NCBI RefSeq assembly: GCF_003412455.1
Contig: NZ_QTJU01000002.1
Span: forward strand, 434,001-498,000
Length of the DNA stretch: 64,000 nt
Source of the DNA: Deminuibacter soli
Lineage (GTDB): Bacteria > Bacteroidota > Bacteroidia > Chitinophagales > Chitinophagaceae
Direction: 5' to 3'
A model generated the notes under the pieces. It was not told the DNA's origin, searched no databases, and worked only from the letters and a program-made list of their open reading frames with translations. A program made the translations under genes and the position numbers. Positions 48,964-56,955 of this stretch are shown here, piece by piece. Each line of letters begins with the position of its first letter. Positions within the stretch are counted from its first letter, which is position 1.

Positions 48964-48994
48964 TATTTTTGCACGCCGGTCTGCCAGACCGGCG
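48964..48994 (+). promoter_or_regulatory. -7 box followed at once by a 21-bp palindrome
   Basis: TATTTTTG at 48964-48971 is a perfect TAnnTTTG. Two bases later a perfect inverted repeat starts: CGCCGGTCTG at 48974-48983 and its complement at 48985-48994 with one central base. It could be an operator, a 5' stem-loop of the cupin mRNA, or a weak terminator for the SPFH gene (only three T follow). Confidence 0.55.
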
Positions 48995-49031
48995 TTTCGC
49001 ATGCATCATATTGTATTAAATATAGTTTAAT

Positions 49032-49394
49032 ATGAATTACCGGTTGCAGACCAACCCATTCATTGTACCAACAGGCGATGGTAAACTTATTGAAGAACAT
49101 TTTGGCCGCGTAGCCACCGGCCATGAGCAGGTAAGCATCGCCCGTATGGAAGCACCGGCGGGTTGGAGCGAACCGCACCAGCAGCCTGCGTTTGATGAGT
49201 TTACGCTGGTATATGCAGGCAAAAAACAGCTGGAGATAGATGGTGAAACCATCGTGCTGAATGCAGGGCAAAGCATACTGGTAAAAGCAGGGGCAAGGGT
49301 TCGCTACAGCAATCCTTTTACCGAAACCTGTTACTACTGGAGCGTTTGTTTGCCGGCATTTTCGGTTGATACGGTGAACCGTGCGGCAGACTAA
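49032..49394 (+). CDS. Cupin-domain protein
   Basis: 120 residues forming a single cupin fold: ISAIARMEAPAGWSEPHQQPAFDEFTLVYAGKKQLEIDGE (read in parts; actual opening VSIARMEAPAGW) corresponds to cupin motif 1 with His, Gln replacing the second His position, and Glu; motif 2 is AGARVRYSNPF. Cupins of this size are isomerases, dioxygenases or sensors; the incomplete metal-ligand set (the usual HxHxxxE reads HQQPAFDE) leaves the activity open. Transcribed from a -7 box followed by a perfect 21-bp palindrome. No operon partner. Confidence 0.85.
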   Translation: MNYRLQTNPFIVPTGDGKLIEEHFGRVATGHEQVSIARMEAPAGWSEPHQQPAFDEFTLVYAGKKQLEIDGETIVLNAGQSILVKAGARVRYSNPFTETCYYWSVCLPAFSVDTVNRAAD

Positions 49395-49584
49395 ACGGGG
49401 CACCGGTTCGTTTATATAACAGCAGAACTTTGTATAAACAGGCTGAAATGCCTGTAAATACAGTGTAAGTGCTGTTGAATCAATGTGTAAATCTTTCTTA
49501 AAATAACAGGGCCGTGTAATTTATGCACACGCTGCGCGTTGTTGTGTGATCGGCTTTATTTTAGCAATACCTAAAATCATCAGC

Positions 49585-50283
49585 ATGGGCTTTTTTTTAT
49601 TACAGGTTCCTGATACGTCTAAATTAGTGAATGCAGCTGCAGCTGCTGCGCAACAGGCGCCTCAGAAAATTAATTTATGGAGCCTGCTGGATAAAGGCGG
49701 CTGGATTATGTACCCGCTGTACCTGTTGCTGGCGGCAGCCATTTTTGTTTTCTTCGAAAGATTGATTGCCATTAGCAAAGCATCGCGTATTGATGCCAAT
49801 TTCATGAGCATTATTCGCGACAATATCATGAGCGGCAATATTTCTGCTGCACGTAACCTCGCCAAAAACACCGATAACCCGGTGGCCCGCATAATTGATA
49901 AAGGCATTCAGCGCATTGGCAAACCCATTGATAGCATCGAAAAAAGCATGGAGAATGTGGGCAAGCTCGAAATGTATAAAATGGAACGCAACCTCTCCAT
50001 CCTGTCGCTGATCTCGGGCATTGCGCCCATGTTCGGTTTCCTGGGTACCATTGTGGGTATGATTCAGCTGTTCTACGAAATCAACAGCACCGGTAACTTT
50101 GAACTGAGTGTAATTGCCGGTGGTATTTATGTAAAAATGATTACTTCGGGCAGTGGTTTGATCATTGGTTTGATTGCCTATGTAGCACACAATTTCCTTA
50201 CTGCACAGGTAGATAAAACAGCCAATAAAATGGAGGCTGCCAGCGCAGAATTCCTCGATGTGCTGCAGGAGCCTACCCGCTAA
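49585..50283 (+). CDS. ExbB/TolQ-type proton-channel subunit
   Basis: 232 residues from ATG 49585, or 245 from ATG 49546. Three transmembrane helices: about 40-60 (MYPLYLLLAAAIFVFFERL), 145-170 (LISGIAPMFGFLGTIVGMI) and 185-210 (GLIIGLIAYVAHNFL). The MotA/TolQ/ExbB signature region around GFLGTIVGMIQLF is clear, including the Gly-Thr pair lining the proton path. With ExbD it uses the proton gradient to drive TonB- or Tol-dependent work at the outer membrane, which suits a genome with TonB receptors. ExbD follows after 53 bases; TonB itself is not next door. Confidence 0.93.
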   Translation: MGFFLLQVPDTSKLVNAAAAAAQQAPQKINLWSLLDKGGWIMYPLYLLLAAAIFVFFERLIAISKASRIDANFMSIIRDNIMSGNISAARNLAKNTDNPVARIIDKGIQRIGKPIDSIEKSMENVGKLEMYKMERNLSILSLISGIAPMFGFLGTIVGMIQLFYEINSTGNFELSVIAGGIYVKMITSGSGLIIGLIAYVAHNFLTAQVDKTANKMEAASAEFLDVLQEPTR

Positions 50284-50336
50284 TACCTTGCTTTAATAAT
50301 TACAGGTTATCTCAAACTATACGTTAAAAAGAACAG

Positions 50337-50735
50337 ATGAATATTCGCAAACGATTAAAGTCGCATCCTGAAGTGCACACCGGTGCGTTGAACGATATCC
50401 TGTTCATCCTGTTGCTGTTTTTCCTGATTGTGTCAACCCTGGCCAACCCCAATGTGGTAAGGGTTAACAACCCCAAAGGCCAGAAAGACACGAAGGCCAA
50501 ACAAACCATTGTTGTTTCTATCGATAAGGAGCAGAAAATATATGTTGGCCAAACACAGGTGCAGCCCGATATGCTCGATTCGTTGCTGAAAATGGAAGTG
50601 AACAAAGCCCGCCCGCAGGTAGATACACCTTCTGTTGTTATCAATGCTGATACCATTGCATACTATGGCGAAGTATTCCGCATCATGCAGTCAGCCAAAA
50701 GAGCCGGTGCCAAAGTAGTAGCGAATGTTAAATAA
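50337..50735 (+). CDS. ExbD/TolR-type biopolymer transport protein
   Basis: 132 residues with one N-terminal membrane helix (about 19-37; ALNDILFILLLFFLIVST in parts). Asp20 in that helix is the proton-relaying residue conserved in ExbD/TolR/MotB. The periplasmic part (about 45-132) has the IVVSIDKEQKIYVGQ and VVINADTIAYYGEVFRIM strands of the family. Partner of the ExbB gene just upstream. The stop codon at 50733-50735 is followed without any gap by an octad array. In many Bacteroidota a second ExbD is present in the same operon; only one is seen here. Confidence 0.92.
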   Translation: MNIRKRLKSHPEVHTGALNDILFILLLFFLIVSTLANPNVVRVNNPKGQKDTKAKQTIVVSIDKEQKIYVGQTQVQPDMLDSLLKMEVNKARPQVDTPSVVINADTIAYYGEVFRIMQSAKRAGAKVVANVK

Positions 50736-50767
50736 GATGGTTAGATGGATTCATGGTTTGATGGTTG
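50736..50767 (+). repeat. 8-bp-period array overlapping the prmC stop codon
   Basis: Four words GATGGTTA, GATGGATT, CATGGTTT, GATGGTTG begin on the base after the ExbD stop. On the minus strand the same bases encode the last residues and stop codon of prmC (50751-50753). Confidence 0.88.
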
Positions 50768-51617
50768 AAACCGCCCTCACCATCCGGTCTTTCCCCTGCA
50801 AATCTTTTCTCAGCTCCACTTCAACATACCCTTTGTCTTGCAGCAGCTGTACGGTTTCAGGCCCGAATGCCTCGTTGATTTCAACAAACAGGCAACCGCC
50901 GGGTGTTAATTTCTGCAGGGCGAGATCAGCTATTTTCCGGTAAAACAATAAGGCATCCGCATCAGGCACAAACAAAGCCAGGTGTGGTTCGTGTGCCAGC
51001 ACATTGTTATGCATCTGTGCAGCCTCACTATCTCGTATATAGGGGGGATTGCTAACGATAATATCAGCAGCAGGAAAAGATGGCCACTGGCTTTCATCCA
51101 GTATATCCATCTCGTGAAACTGCACGTGCACATTTTGTGTGCCCGCATTGCGTTGGGCTATCGCCAGTGCACCGGCTGATACATCGGCTGCATGCAGTTG
51201 CGCTTCGGGCAGTTTTTGGGCAATGGCTACCGGTATGCAGCCGCTCCCGGTACCAATGTCTGCGATGGTTAAGTTGGGCGCATATTGCCCGGCAGTTGCT
51301 ACCACCCATTCCACCAACTCTTCAGTTTCAGGGCGGGGTATCAGTACATTCTCATCAACATAAAAGGGCATGCCGGCAAACCAGGCTTCGTGCAGCACGT
51401 ATTGCACCGGTTTATGCAATAGCAATTGTTCAGCATGTTGCTGTAGTAATTGCAGCTGCTCCGCAGGCACCGCATAGTCTTTCCAGGTAATGCGGTCTAT
51501 GCGCCGCCTGCCGGTAACATGCTCCAGCACCCAGTCGGTAATATTGGCCGCCTCGCGGTCTTCATACACTTCGTACAGCTGTGTTAACAGGTGCTGATAA
51601 GCTTGCTGAATGGTCAT
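50751..51617 (-). CDS. prmC: Release-factor glutamine methyltransferase
   Basis: 288 residues. Methylates the Gln of the GGQ motif in peptide release factors. SAM motif IADIGTGSGCIPVAIA (about 117-132), the defining NPPY motif in IIVSNPPYIRDSE, and the N-terminal helical domain with VQYVLHEAWFAGMPFYVDENVLIPRPETEELVEW in parts (the PRPETE stretch is typical). The last six residues (VSTIKP) and stop codon lie inside an octad repeat, so the C-terminus may have been altered by the repeat. A -7-like box lies four bases before the ATG. Divergent from ribD. Confidence 0.95.
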   Translation of the reverse strand: MTIQQAYQHLLTQLYEVYEDREAANITDWVLEHVTGRRRIDRITWKDYAVPAEQLQLLQQHAEQLLLHKPVQYVLHEAWFAGMPFYVDENVLIPRPETEELVEWVVATAGQYAPNLTIADIGTGSGCIPVAIAQKLPEAQLHAADVSAGALAIAQRNAGTQNVHVQFHEMDILDESQWPSFPAADIIVSNPPYIRDSEAAQMHNNVLAHEPHLALFVPDADALLFYRKIADLALQKLTPGGCLFVEINEAFGPETVQLLQDKGYVEVELRKDLQGKDRMVRAVSTIKP

Positions 51618-51621
51618 ACTG

Positions 51622-51629
51622 CAATGTTA
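51622..51629 (-). promoter_or_regulatory. -7-like box four bases before prmC ATG
   Basis: Minus-strand TAACATTG (one mismatch from TAnnTTTG), then CAGT, then the ATG at 51617. Confidence 0.35.
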
Positions 51630-51641
51630 GCACCATTTCAA

Positions 51642-51649
51642 TACTTTTG
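51642..51649 (+). promoter_or_regulatory. -7 box upstream of ribD
   Basis: TACTTTTG, perfect TAnnTTTG, 60 bases before the ATG at 51710. No FMN riboswitch-like structure was recognised in the short leader. The prmC box lies 12 bases away on the other strand. Confidence 0.45.
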
Positions 51650-51709
51650 CAGCATAAAATACCTGGCTGTACCGTTGCTACAACGCCGTGCAGCCGCCAT
51701 TTTTCCTGT

Positions 51710-52804
51710 ATGACCATTTACGAAACGTATATGCAGCGCTGTTTACAGCTCGCCGCCCTCGGCGGCGGACAGGTAGCACCCAACCCCATGGTGGGTTCGG
51801 TGCTGGTGTACAACGACCGTATTATCGGCGAGGGCTACCACCGTGTGTACGGACAGGCGCATGCAGAGGTAAACTGTATTGCCAGCGTTCGGCCCGAAGA
51901 CAGGCACCTGGTACCCGACAGTACTATTTACGTGTCGCTGGAACCTTGTGCGCATTATGGCAAAACACCTCCCTGCGCTGATTTAATCATCTCCCAGGGC
52001 ATCCGCAAGGTAGTGGTGGGTTGCCGTGACCCATTTGAAGCGGTAGACGGGAAGGGTATCGAAAAGCTGCGCAACGCAGGCATAGAAGTAATGACGGGTG
52101 TGCTGGAAAAAGAATGCCACTGGATAAACCGCCGTTTTTTTACCTACCATACACAACACAAACCGTATGTGCTGCTGAAATGGGCGCAAACCGCAGATGG
52201 CAAAATTGCCGGTGGTACCAACGAGCGTCTGCTCATCAGCAATGCATACAGCAACCGCCTGGTACATCGCTGGCGCAGTGAAGAAATGGGCATACTGGTG
52301 GGCACACGCACCGCACAACTGGATAACCCTTCGCTCAGCAACCGTTTGTGGCATGGCCCGCAACCGGTGAAATTATTGCTGGATATGGATTTGAAGCTGC
52401 CGCTCACCGCAAGGCTTTTCCAGGATGATGCAACCGTGGTCGTATTCAATACGCAAAAACATACGCTGGAACCAGGCACTGTTTTTCCATTGCAGCAAAC
52501 CGGCACTTATTATTACCAGCTTAGCAAAACCGAACCATTGATACCACAGTTATTGCATGCAGGCTATCAGCTGCGCCTGCAAAGCATACTGGTAGAAGGC
52601 GGGGCAAATTTGCTGCAGCAATTTATTGACAGCAACAGCGCCGATGAAGTGCACATCATTACCAACACCGGTTTGTTTGCCGGCGAAGGTTTGGCTGCAC
52701 CCGCGCTGAAAGGCTTTACTGCTGTGCAGCAGCAAACACTGGATAAAGATCAGCTGCATTATTTTGTACATCAACATCACCCATATTTCCCGTACCATTC
52801 ATGA
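51710..52804 (+). CDS. ribD: Bifunctional riboflavin deaminase/reductase
   Basis: 364 residues. The N-terminal zinc deaminase domain (about 1-145) has HAEVNCI and PCAHYGKTPPC as metal ligands; the C-terminal reductase domain (about 146-364) has LKWAQTADGKIAG, LVGTRTAQLDNPSL and SILVEGGANLLQQF in parts. Together they carry out the second and third steps of riboflavin synthesis from GTP. Start 51710 (MTIYETYMQRCLQLA) is the family N-terminus and lies downstream of the -7 box; the frame is open back to 51581. The stop overlaps the next ATG (ATGA), so the YigZ gene is translationally coupled. Confidence 0.96.
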   Translation: MTIYETYMQRCLQLAALGGGQVAPNPMVGSVLVYNDRIIGEGYHRVYGQAHAEVNCIASVRPEDRHLVPDSTIYVSLEPCAHYGKTPPCADLIISQGIRKVVVGCRDPFEAVDGKGIEKLRNAGIEVMTGVLEKECHWINRRFFTYHTQHKPYVLLKWAQTADGKIAGGTNERLLISNAYSNRLVHRWRSEEMGILVGTRTAQLDNPSLSNRLWHGPQPVKLLLDMDLKLPLTARLFQDDATVVVFNTQKHTLEPGTVFPLQQTGTYYYQLSKTEPLIPQLLHAGYQLRLQSILVEGGANLLQQFIDSNSADEVHIITNTGLFAGEGLAAPALKGFTAVQQQTLDKDQLHYFVHQHHPYFPYHS

Positions 52805-53406
52805 CAGACCAGGATTTTTTTCAAACCATTACCCAGCCTTCCATGGCAGAATTTAAAGACAGGGGCAGCCGCTTCCTGGCTTATGCTTTTCCTGTTGGCC
52901 ATGCAGATGAATTTAAAACCCGCCTGCAGGAGCTGAAGAAAGAACACCCCAAAGCCAATCATCACTGTTTCGCTTACCGCATTGGCATGGATGGCAATAA
53001 CTTCAGGGTAAGCGACGATGGTGAACCCGGCGGCTCGGCCGGCAGACCAATTCTTGGCCAGATAGACAGCCAGCAGCTCACCAACACCGCCATTGTGGTG
53101 GTGCGTTACTTTGGTGGTTCGTTACTGGGTGTGCCCGGTTTAATCAATGCCTACAAATCGGCAGCAGCCATGTCTTTACAGCTTACGCCATTTGTGCAGA
53201 AAGCAATAGAAATTCCCTACGAACTGCAATTTGATTATACCCGTATGAATGATGTAATGATGCTGGTAAAGCAAATGGGCTGCACCGTGTTGCAACAGGA
53301 AGCACAATTATTTATCCTGCTGCAGATCGGCATCCCCAAAGCAAGACTGGATGAAATGTTATACCGCTTAAATGATATGCATTACGTAACCGCAAGGAAG
53401 ATCTGA
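52801..53406 (+). CDS. YigZ/IMPACT-family protein
   Basis: 201 residues. The Impact N-terminal domain (about 15-125) shows FKDRGSRFLAYAFPV, HPKANHHCFAYRIG, DDGEPGGSAGRPIL and VVVRYFGGSLLGVPGL, all strongly conserved in the family; a C-terminal ferredoxin-like domain (about 135-200) follows. Family members in bacteria and eukaryotes bind translation-related factors or RNA; the biochemical role in bacteria is not settled. The start codon overlaps the ribD stop by ATGA. Ends five bases before an octad array. Confidence 0.93.
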   Translation: MTDQDFFQTITQPSMAEFKDRGSRFLAYAFPVGHADEFKTRLQELKKEHPKANHHCFAYRIGMDGNNFRVSDDGEPGGSAGRPILGQIDSQQLTNTAIVVVRYFGGSLLGVPGLINAYKSAAAMSLQLTPFVQKAIEIPYELQFDYTRMNDVMMLVKQMGCTVLQQEAQLFILLQIGIPKARLDEMLYRLNDMHYVTARKI

Positions 53407-53410
53407 GGAA

Positions 53411-53498
53411 GATGGCTATATGGCTGCATTGCCTGATGGCTGCCAGATTGAACTGTTGAACCTTGAAACAATTGAACCATTCAACCATCAAGCCATTA
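53411..53498 (+). repeat. Eleven-word 8-bp-period array between convergent genes
   Basis: Words GATGGCTA, TATGGCTG, CATTGCCT, GATGGCTG, CCAGATTG, AACTGTTG, AACCTTGA, AACAATTG, AACCATTC, AACCATCA, AGCCATTA. The final TTA is the minus-strand stop codon of the dehydrogenase gene (53496-53498). No terminator hairpin is found in this convergent gap; the array is all there is. Confidence 0.9.
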
Positions 53499-54386
53499 TC
53501 TTTGAAACCGCTCACTCACTACGAGGTCTTTCGAATTGTTGGAATAAACATAGAATCCCTCACCTGATTTTACACCCAGTTTGCCGGCAGTAACCATATT
53601 TACCAGCAGCGGGCAGGGGGCGTATTTGGGGTTGCCATAGCCTTCGTGCAGTACGCGTAAAATGCTGAGGCAAACATCCAGCCCGATAAAATCAGCCAGT
53701 TGTAACGGTCCCATGGGGTGGGCCATGCCCAGTTTCATAATGGTATCGATAGATGTAACGCCGGCAATACCCTCATACAGGCTGCAAATGGCCTCGTTGA
53801 TCATGGGCATCAGTATCTTGTTGGCAATAAAACCGGGGTAGTCGTTTACTACACAGGGTACTTTCTGTAAGGTTTTGCTGAGTGCAACAATGTATTCGGT
53901 TACCTCTTTTTCTGTGGCATAGCCATTAATAATCTCCACCAGTTTCATTACCGGCACCGGGTTCATAAAATGCATGCCGATTACTTTACCGGGGCGCGAG
54001 GTAACGGCCGCAATTTTGGTAATGGATATAGAAGAAGTATTGGTAGCGAGTATGGCAGTAGCAGGCGCTGCTGCATCCAGCTGGCGAAATATCCGGAGTT
54101 TGAGATCTGCATTTTCGGTGGCAGCTTCAACCACCAGTGCTGCATCGGCCACACCATCGGGCAGTTGTGTATAGGTGTGAATGCGTTGCAGTATTTCCTG
54201 TTTATCTGTTGCAGTAAGCAGGTCTTTTGCTACCTGCCTGTCCACGTTACGCGCAATGGTTTGTAACGCTTTGTCAAGCTGGGCCTGCTGAACATCAACA
54301 ATATTAACGCTGAAACCATGCTGGGCAAACACATGTGCAATACCGTTACCCATGGTGCCTGCACCAATTACTGCAACTTTTTTCAT
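53496..54386 (-). CDS. 3-hydroxybutyryl/3-hydroxyacyl-CoA dehydrogenase
   Basis: 296 residues. N-terminal Rossmann domain with the dinucleotide motif AVIGAGTMGNGIAHVFAQHG in parts (about 4-24), ATNTSSISITKIA and GMHFMNPVPVMKLVEII containing the catalytic His (HFMNP); C-terminal helical domain with NDYPGFIANKILMPMINEA in parts and LGMAHPMGPLQLADFIGLD. Single-domain HBD/PaaH-type enzyme, probably reducing acetoacetyl-CoA or oxidising 3-hydroxyacyl-CoA. It follows the exported-protein gene at 54404-55057 by 17 bases, so the two are probably co-transcribed. The stop codon is embedded in the octad repeat. Confidence 0.94.
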   Translation of the reverse strand: MKKVAVIGAGTMGNGIAHVFAQHGFSVNIVDVQQAQLDKALQTIARNVDRQVAKDLLTATDKQEILQRIHTYTQLPDGVADAALVVEAATENADLKLRIFRQLDAAAPATAILATNTSSISITKIAAVTSRPGKVIGMHFMNPVPVMKLVEIINGYATEKEVTEYIVALSKTLQKVPCVVNDYPGFIANKILMPMINEAICSLYEGIAGVTSIDTIMKLGMAHPMGPLQLADFIGLDVCLSILRVLHEGYGNPKYAPCPLLVNMVTAGKLGVKSGEGFYVYSNNSKDLVVSERFQR

Positions 54387-54403
54387 AATGGCTGTATTAT
54401 TAG

Positions 54404-55057
54404 CTAATCGTCGTTCTTGCTTTTGAAATCACCGCGTTTCCAGGCCTTGATAAATTCACTCCAGGCCGCTGGATTTAAGATATTAATGGGCGGTTGCTGG
54501 CCCTGGTAGTATAATTTGCTGGCCTGCTGGCGTAACTGCGCGTTCACCGCTTCACGTCCGTCTGCAGGTAACGTTGCCAGCAGTACACGGCGTTTGGCTT
54601 CATCAATATTCTGACGGGCAATTTCATACTGGTCGTTCGGTATACGTGTGTTGGCAAAGTCGCGCTCAAACTGCTCGCGGCTGGGCCTTGGTTTTAAGAT
54701 AGTGGCCGGAAGATAGGCCGTATCGCTCACCAGCAATTGAATAACGTAATACTGGTTGTCTACTACTTTGTCGGGGATGTTGATCACCACATCTTTAAAA
54801 CCCACACAGGAAAAACGGATTTTCTGCCCCTGCAAAACAGCGATCGAAAACACACCCTGGTCGTTGGTCAGTGTACCACGTCCCGCACCTTGCACGAGTA
54901 TGCTGGCTGCGGGAATTGCGCGCAGGCTGTCGGCAGTCATAACCACGCCAAATAATTGAATAACAGAATCTTTAGGAATAACCTGCTGGGCCTGGGTTTT
55001 GACAATAAAACAGCCTGTAAGCAGCAAACAGAATGCGTATTGTAAAATTTTTTTCAT
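54404..55057 (-). CDS. Exported protein with carboxypeptidase-regulatory-like domain
   Basis: 217 residues: signal peptide (about 1-24, ending TQAQ; a Cys at 16 lies within the hydrophobic part and does not make a good lipobox) and a CarboxypepD_reg-like Ig fold (about 33-110; LFGVVMTADSLRAIPAASILVQGAGRGTLTNDQGVFSI in parts). The remaining C-terminal ~105 residues are charged and helical (RPSREQFERDFANTRI ... EFIKAWKRGDFKSKNDD) with no recognised domain. Similar stand-alone proteins are common in Bacteroidota; role unknown. A perfect -7 box lies 11 bases upstream of the ATG. Confidence 0.82.
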   Translation of the reverse strand: MKKILQYAFCLLLTGCFIVKTQAQQVIPKDSVIQLFGVVMTADSLRAIPAASILVQGAGRGTLTNDQGVFSIAVLQGQKIRFSCVGFKDVVINIPDKVVDNQYYVIQLLVSDTAYLPATILKPRPSREQFERDFANTRIPNDQYEIARQNIDEAKRRVLLATLPADGREAVNAQLRQQASKLYYQGQQPPINILNPAAWSEFIKAWKRGDFKSKNDD

Positions 55058-55068
55058 GCTATAGAGTT

Positions 55069-55076
55069 CAAATATA
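55069..55076 (-). promoter_or_regulatory. -7 promoter box
   Basis: Minus-strand TATATTTG, perfect TAnnTTTG, 11 bases before the ATG at 55057. Confidence 0.55.
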
Positions 55077-55147
55077 GCGGATTATATCTTTCGGTGATAA
55101 ATCTCCAATAACCTGTGCTATTATAACAAAGTAACCTCCGTAAGGGT

Positions 55148-55155
55148 TAATTTTG
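55148..55155 (+). promoter_or_regulatory. -7 promoter box of Mrp operon
   Basis: TAATTTTG, perfect TAnnTTTG, 34 bases before the ATG at 55190. Confidence 0.55.
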
Positions 55156-55189
55156 CAACGGAATTTCTTTTTTAACAAAAATATGTGTG

Positions 55190-56287
55190 ATGACAGAAGC
55201 TGATATATTGAAGGCATTAAGCAACGTTCAGGAGCCGGATTTAGGAAAGGATTTGGTTACACTCAATATGATCAAAGACATTCATATCGATGGTGATAAT
55301 GTGAGTTTTACGGTGGTGCTAACTACACCTGCGTGCCCGATGAAAGATATGATGCGTACAGCCTGCATAAACGCTATTGTGCTGTTTGTAAACAAGCAGG
55401 CAAAAGTGCAGGTAAACTTCACTGCCAATACAAGCTCAAACCGCAAAGATGCCGGCCAGCAATTGTTGCCCGGTGTAAAAAACATTATCGCTGTTGTAAG
55501 CGGTAAAGGTGGCGTAGGTAAAAGTACCGTTGCTGCCAATCTCGCTTTGGCCCTTGCGCAAAACGGTGCAAAAGTAGGTTTGATGGATGCGGATATTTAT
55601 GGTCCCAGCGTACCCATTATGTTTGGCGTACGCGGCGAGCGACCCATGATGCGCGAAGTAAACGGCAAGGGCATGATTGTGCCTTTGGAACGTTATGGCA
55701 TCAGCCTTATGAGCATTGGCCTGCTGGTTGACGAAAAAAATGCCGTAGTATGGCGCGGTCCCATGGCCAGCAGCGCTATCAAACAATTTGTAACAGATGT
55801 GGACTGGGGTAACCTCGATTACCTGGTTATTGATATGCCACCCGGCACCGGTGATATCCATCTTACCCTGATGCAGACCGTGCCTGTTACCGGTGTTGTT
55901 ATTGTAACCACACCACAGGCTGTAGCGCTGGCTGATGCGAAAAAAGGGATTGCCATGTTTGGCCAGGCACAGATTAAAGTGCCTATTATCGGACTGGTAG
56001 AGAACATGGCTTACTTTACACCGGCCGAGCTGCCAGACAATAAGTATTATATTTTCGGCAAAGAAGGCGGTAAAAAGCTGGCCGAAGAATATGAGATTCC
56101 GTTCCTGGGCCAGTTGCCGCTTATACAGAGCATCCGCGAAGGCGGTGACCTGGGTATACCTGCCATGATGGGCGACGATGCATCGGCCAAACGCCCTATT
56201 GAATATTTTGCAGGTATCGCAGCACGTAACATTGCCATCCGCAATGCAACGGCGAGGGCTACCAAAGTAATTGAAACTACTATATAA
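55190..56287 (+). CDS. Mrp/NBP35-type P-loop ATPase, Fe-S cluster carrier family
   Basis: 365 residues (366 from ATG 55187). An N-terminal MIP18/DUF59 domain (about 1-85; NVQEPDLGKDLVTLNMI, TTPACPMKD) is followed by a P-loop NTPase (about 100-345) with the deviant Walker A GKGGVGKSTVA (about 108-118), DADIYGPSVP and VIDMPPGTGD. Family members bind and hand over 4Fe-4S clusters. The CxxC motif that usually bridges the cluster near the C-terminus is not visible; the corresponding region reads ENMAYFTPAELPDNKYYIFGKEGG (in parts). The next gene starts four bases after the stop. Confidence 0.93.
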   Translation: MTEADILKALSNVQEPDLGKDLVTLNMIKDIHIDGDNVSFTVVLTTPACPMKDMMRTACINAIVLFVNKQAKVQVNFTANTSSNRKDAGQQLLPGVKNIIAVVSGKGGVGKSTVAANLALALAQNGAKVGLMDADIYGPSVPIMFGVRGERPMMREVNGKGMIVPLERYGISLMSIGLLVDEKNAVVWRGPMASSAIKQFVTDVDWGNLDYLVIDMPPGTGDIHLTLMQTVPVTGVVIVTTPQAVALADAKKGIAMFGQAQIKVPIIGLVENMAYFTPAELPDNKYYIFGKEGGKKLAEEYEIPFLGQLPLIQSIREGGDLGIPAMMGDDASAKRPIEYFAGIAARNIAIRNATARATKVIETTI

Positions 56288-56291
56288 CTGA

Positions 56292-56924
56292 ATGTATCAT
56301 CTTCCTGAATACAAAGAGAATAATGAAGGGGTATTGCTGCCATTTATGCGGCAATACCCTTTTGTATTGCTGTGCGGCAGCAATGCGGCAGGAGAGCCGG
56401 TAGTATCGCATGTACCGGTGTTGATTAAAGCGCGCGGGGGCAGGATATACCTGCAGGGGCACATGATGCGCAAAACAGATCATCACATCGCTTTTGAGCA
56501 AAACCCGGCCGCGCTGGCAGTGTTTAACGGTCCGCATACTTATGTAAGTGCTTCGTGGTACAGCAACCCGCAGGTAGGCAGTACCTGGAACTACATGGCA
56601 GTACATGCACGCGGACAAATGCGTTTCCTGGAGCAAGCGCAGCTGCTGCACATCCTGGAAGAAACCACCGCGCTGTTTGAAAACAATGCCGGTTCACCTG
56701 CGCTGTTCAAACACCTGCCCAATGAATACGTGCAGCGCATGACAAAAGCAATTGTGGCTTTTGAAATTGAAGTGGCAAACCTGGATGGCATCTTTAAATT
56801 AAGCCAGAACAGGGATACTGCTTCTTACGATAATATTATACAGCATTTGCAGGCACAGGGTGGCGATGCTGCTGCCATTGCCGCTGAAATGGAACAACGT
56901 CGTAACAAGGTTGCCGGGGTATAA
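56292..56924 (+). CDS. PaiB-like FMN-binding protein
   Basis: 210 residues of the 'FMN-binding negative transcriptional regulator' family. Characteristic pieces: N-terminal MYHLPEYKE, LLCGSNAAGEPVVSHVPVLI, GHMMRKTDHH, PHTYVSASWYSNPQVGSTWNYMAVHARGQM (in parts) and the C-terminal KLSQNRD. B. subtilis PaiB represses degradative-enzyme genes, but most members have only the FMN-binding split-barrel fold, and an enzymatic role is equally possible. It follows the Mrp gene by four bases and precedes pyrF by 31 bases on the same strand, a likely operon without an obvious shared pathway. Confidence 0.9.
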   Translation: MYHLPEYKENNEGVLLPFMRQYPFVLLCGSNAAGEPVVSHVPVLIKARGGRIYLQGHMMRKTDHHIAFEQNPAALAVFNGPHTYVSASWYSNPQVGSTWNYMAVHARGQMRFLEQAQLLHILEETTALFENNAGSPALFKHLPNEYVQRMTKAIVAFEIEVANLDGIFKLSQNRDTASYDNIIQHLQAQGGDAAAIAAEMEQRRNKVAGV

Positions 56925-56955
56925 AACCCGCTTTATTATAACTACTGATTGATAC

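Noticed and set aside
51650-51709. FMN riboswitch before ribD
   Set aside because: The leader is only about 55 bases after the -7 box, too short for the RFN element, and its conserved loops are not seen.
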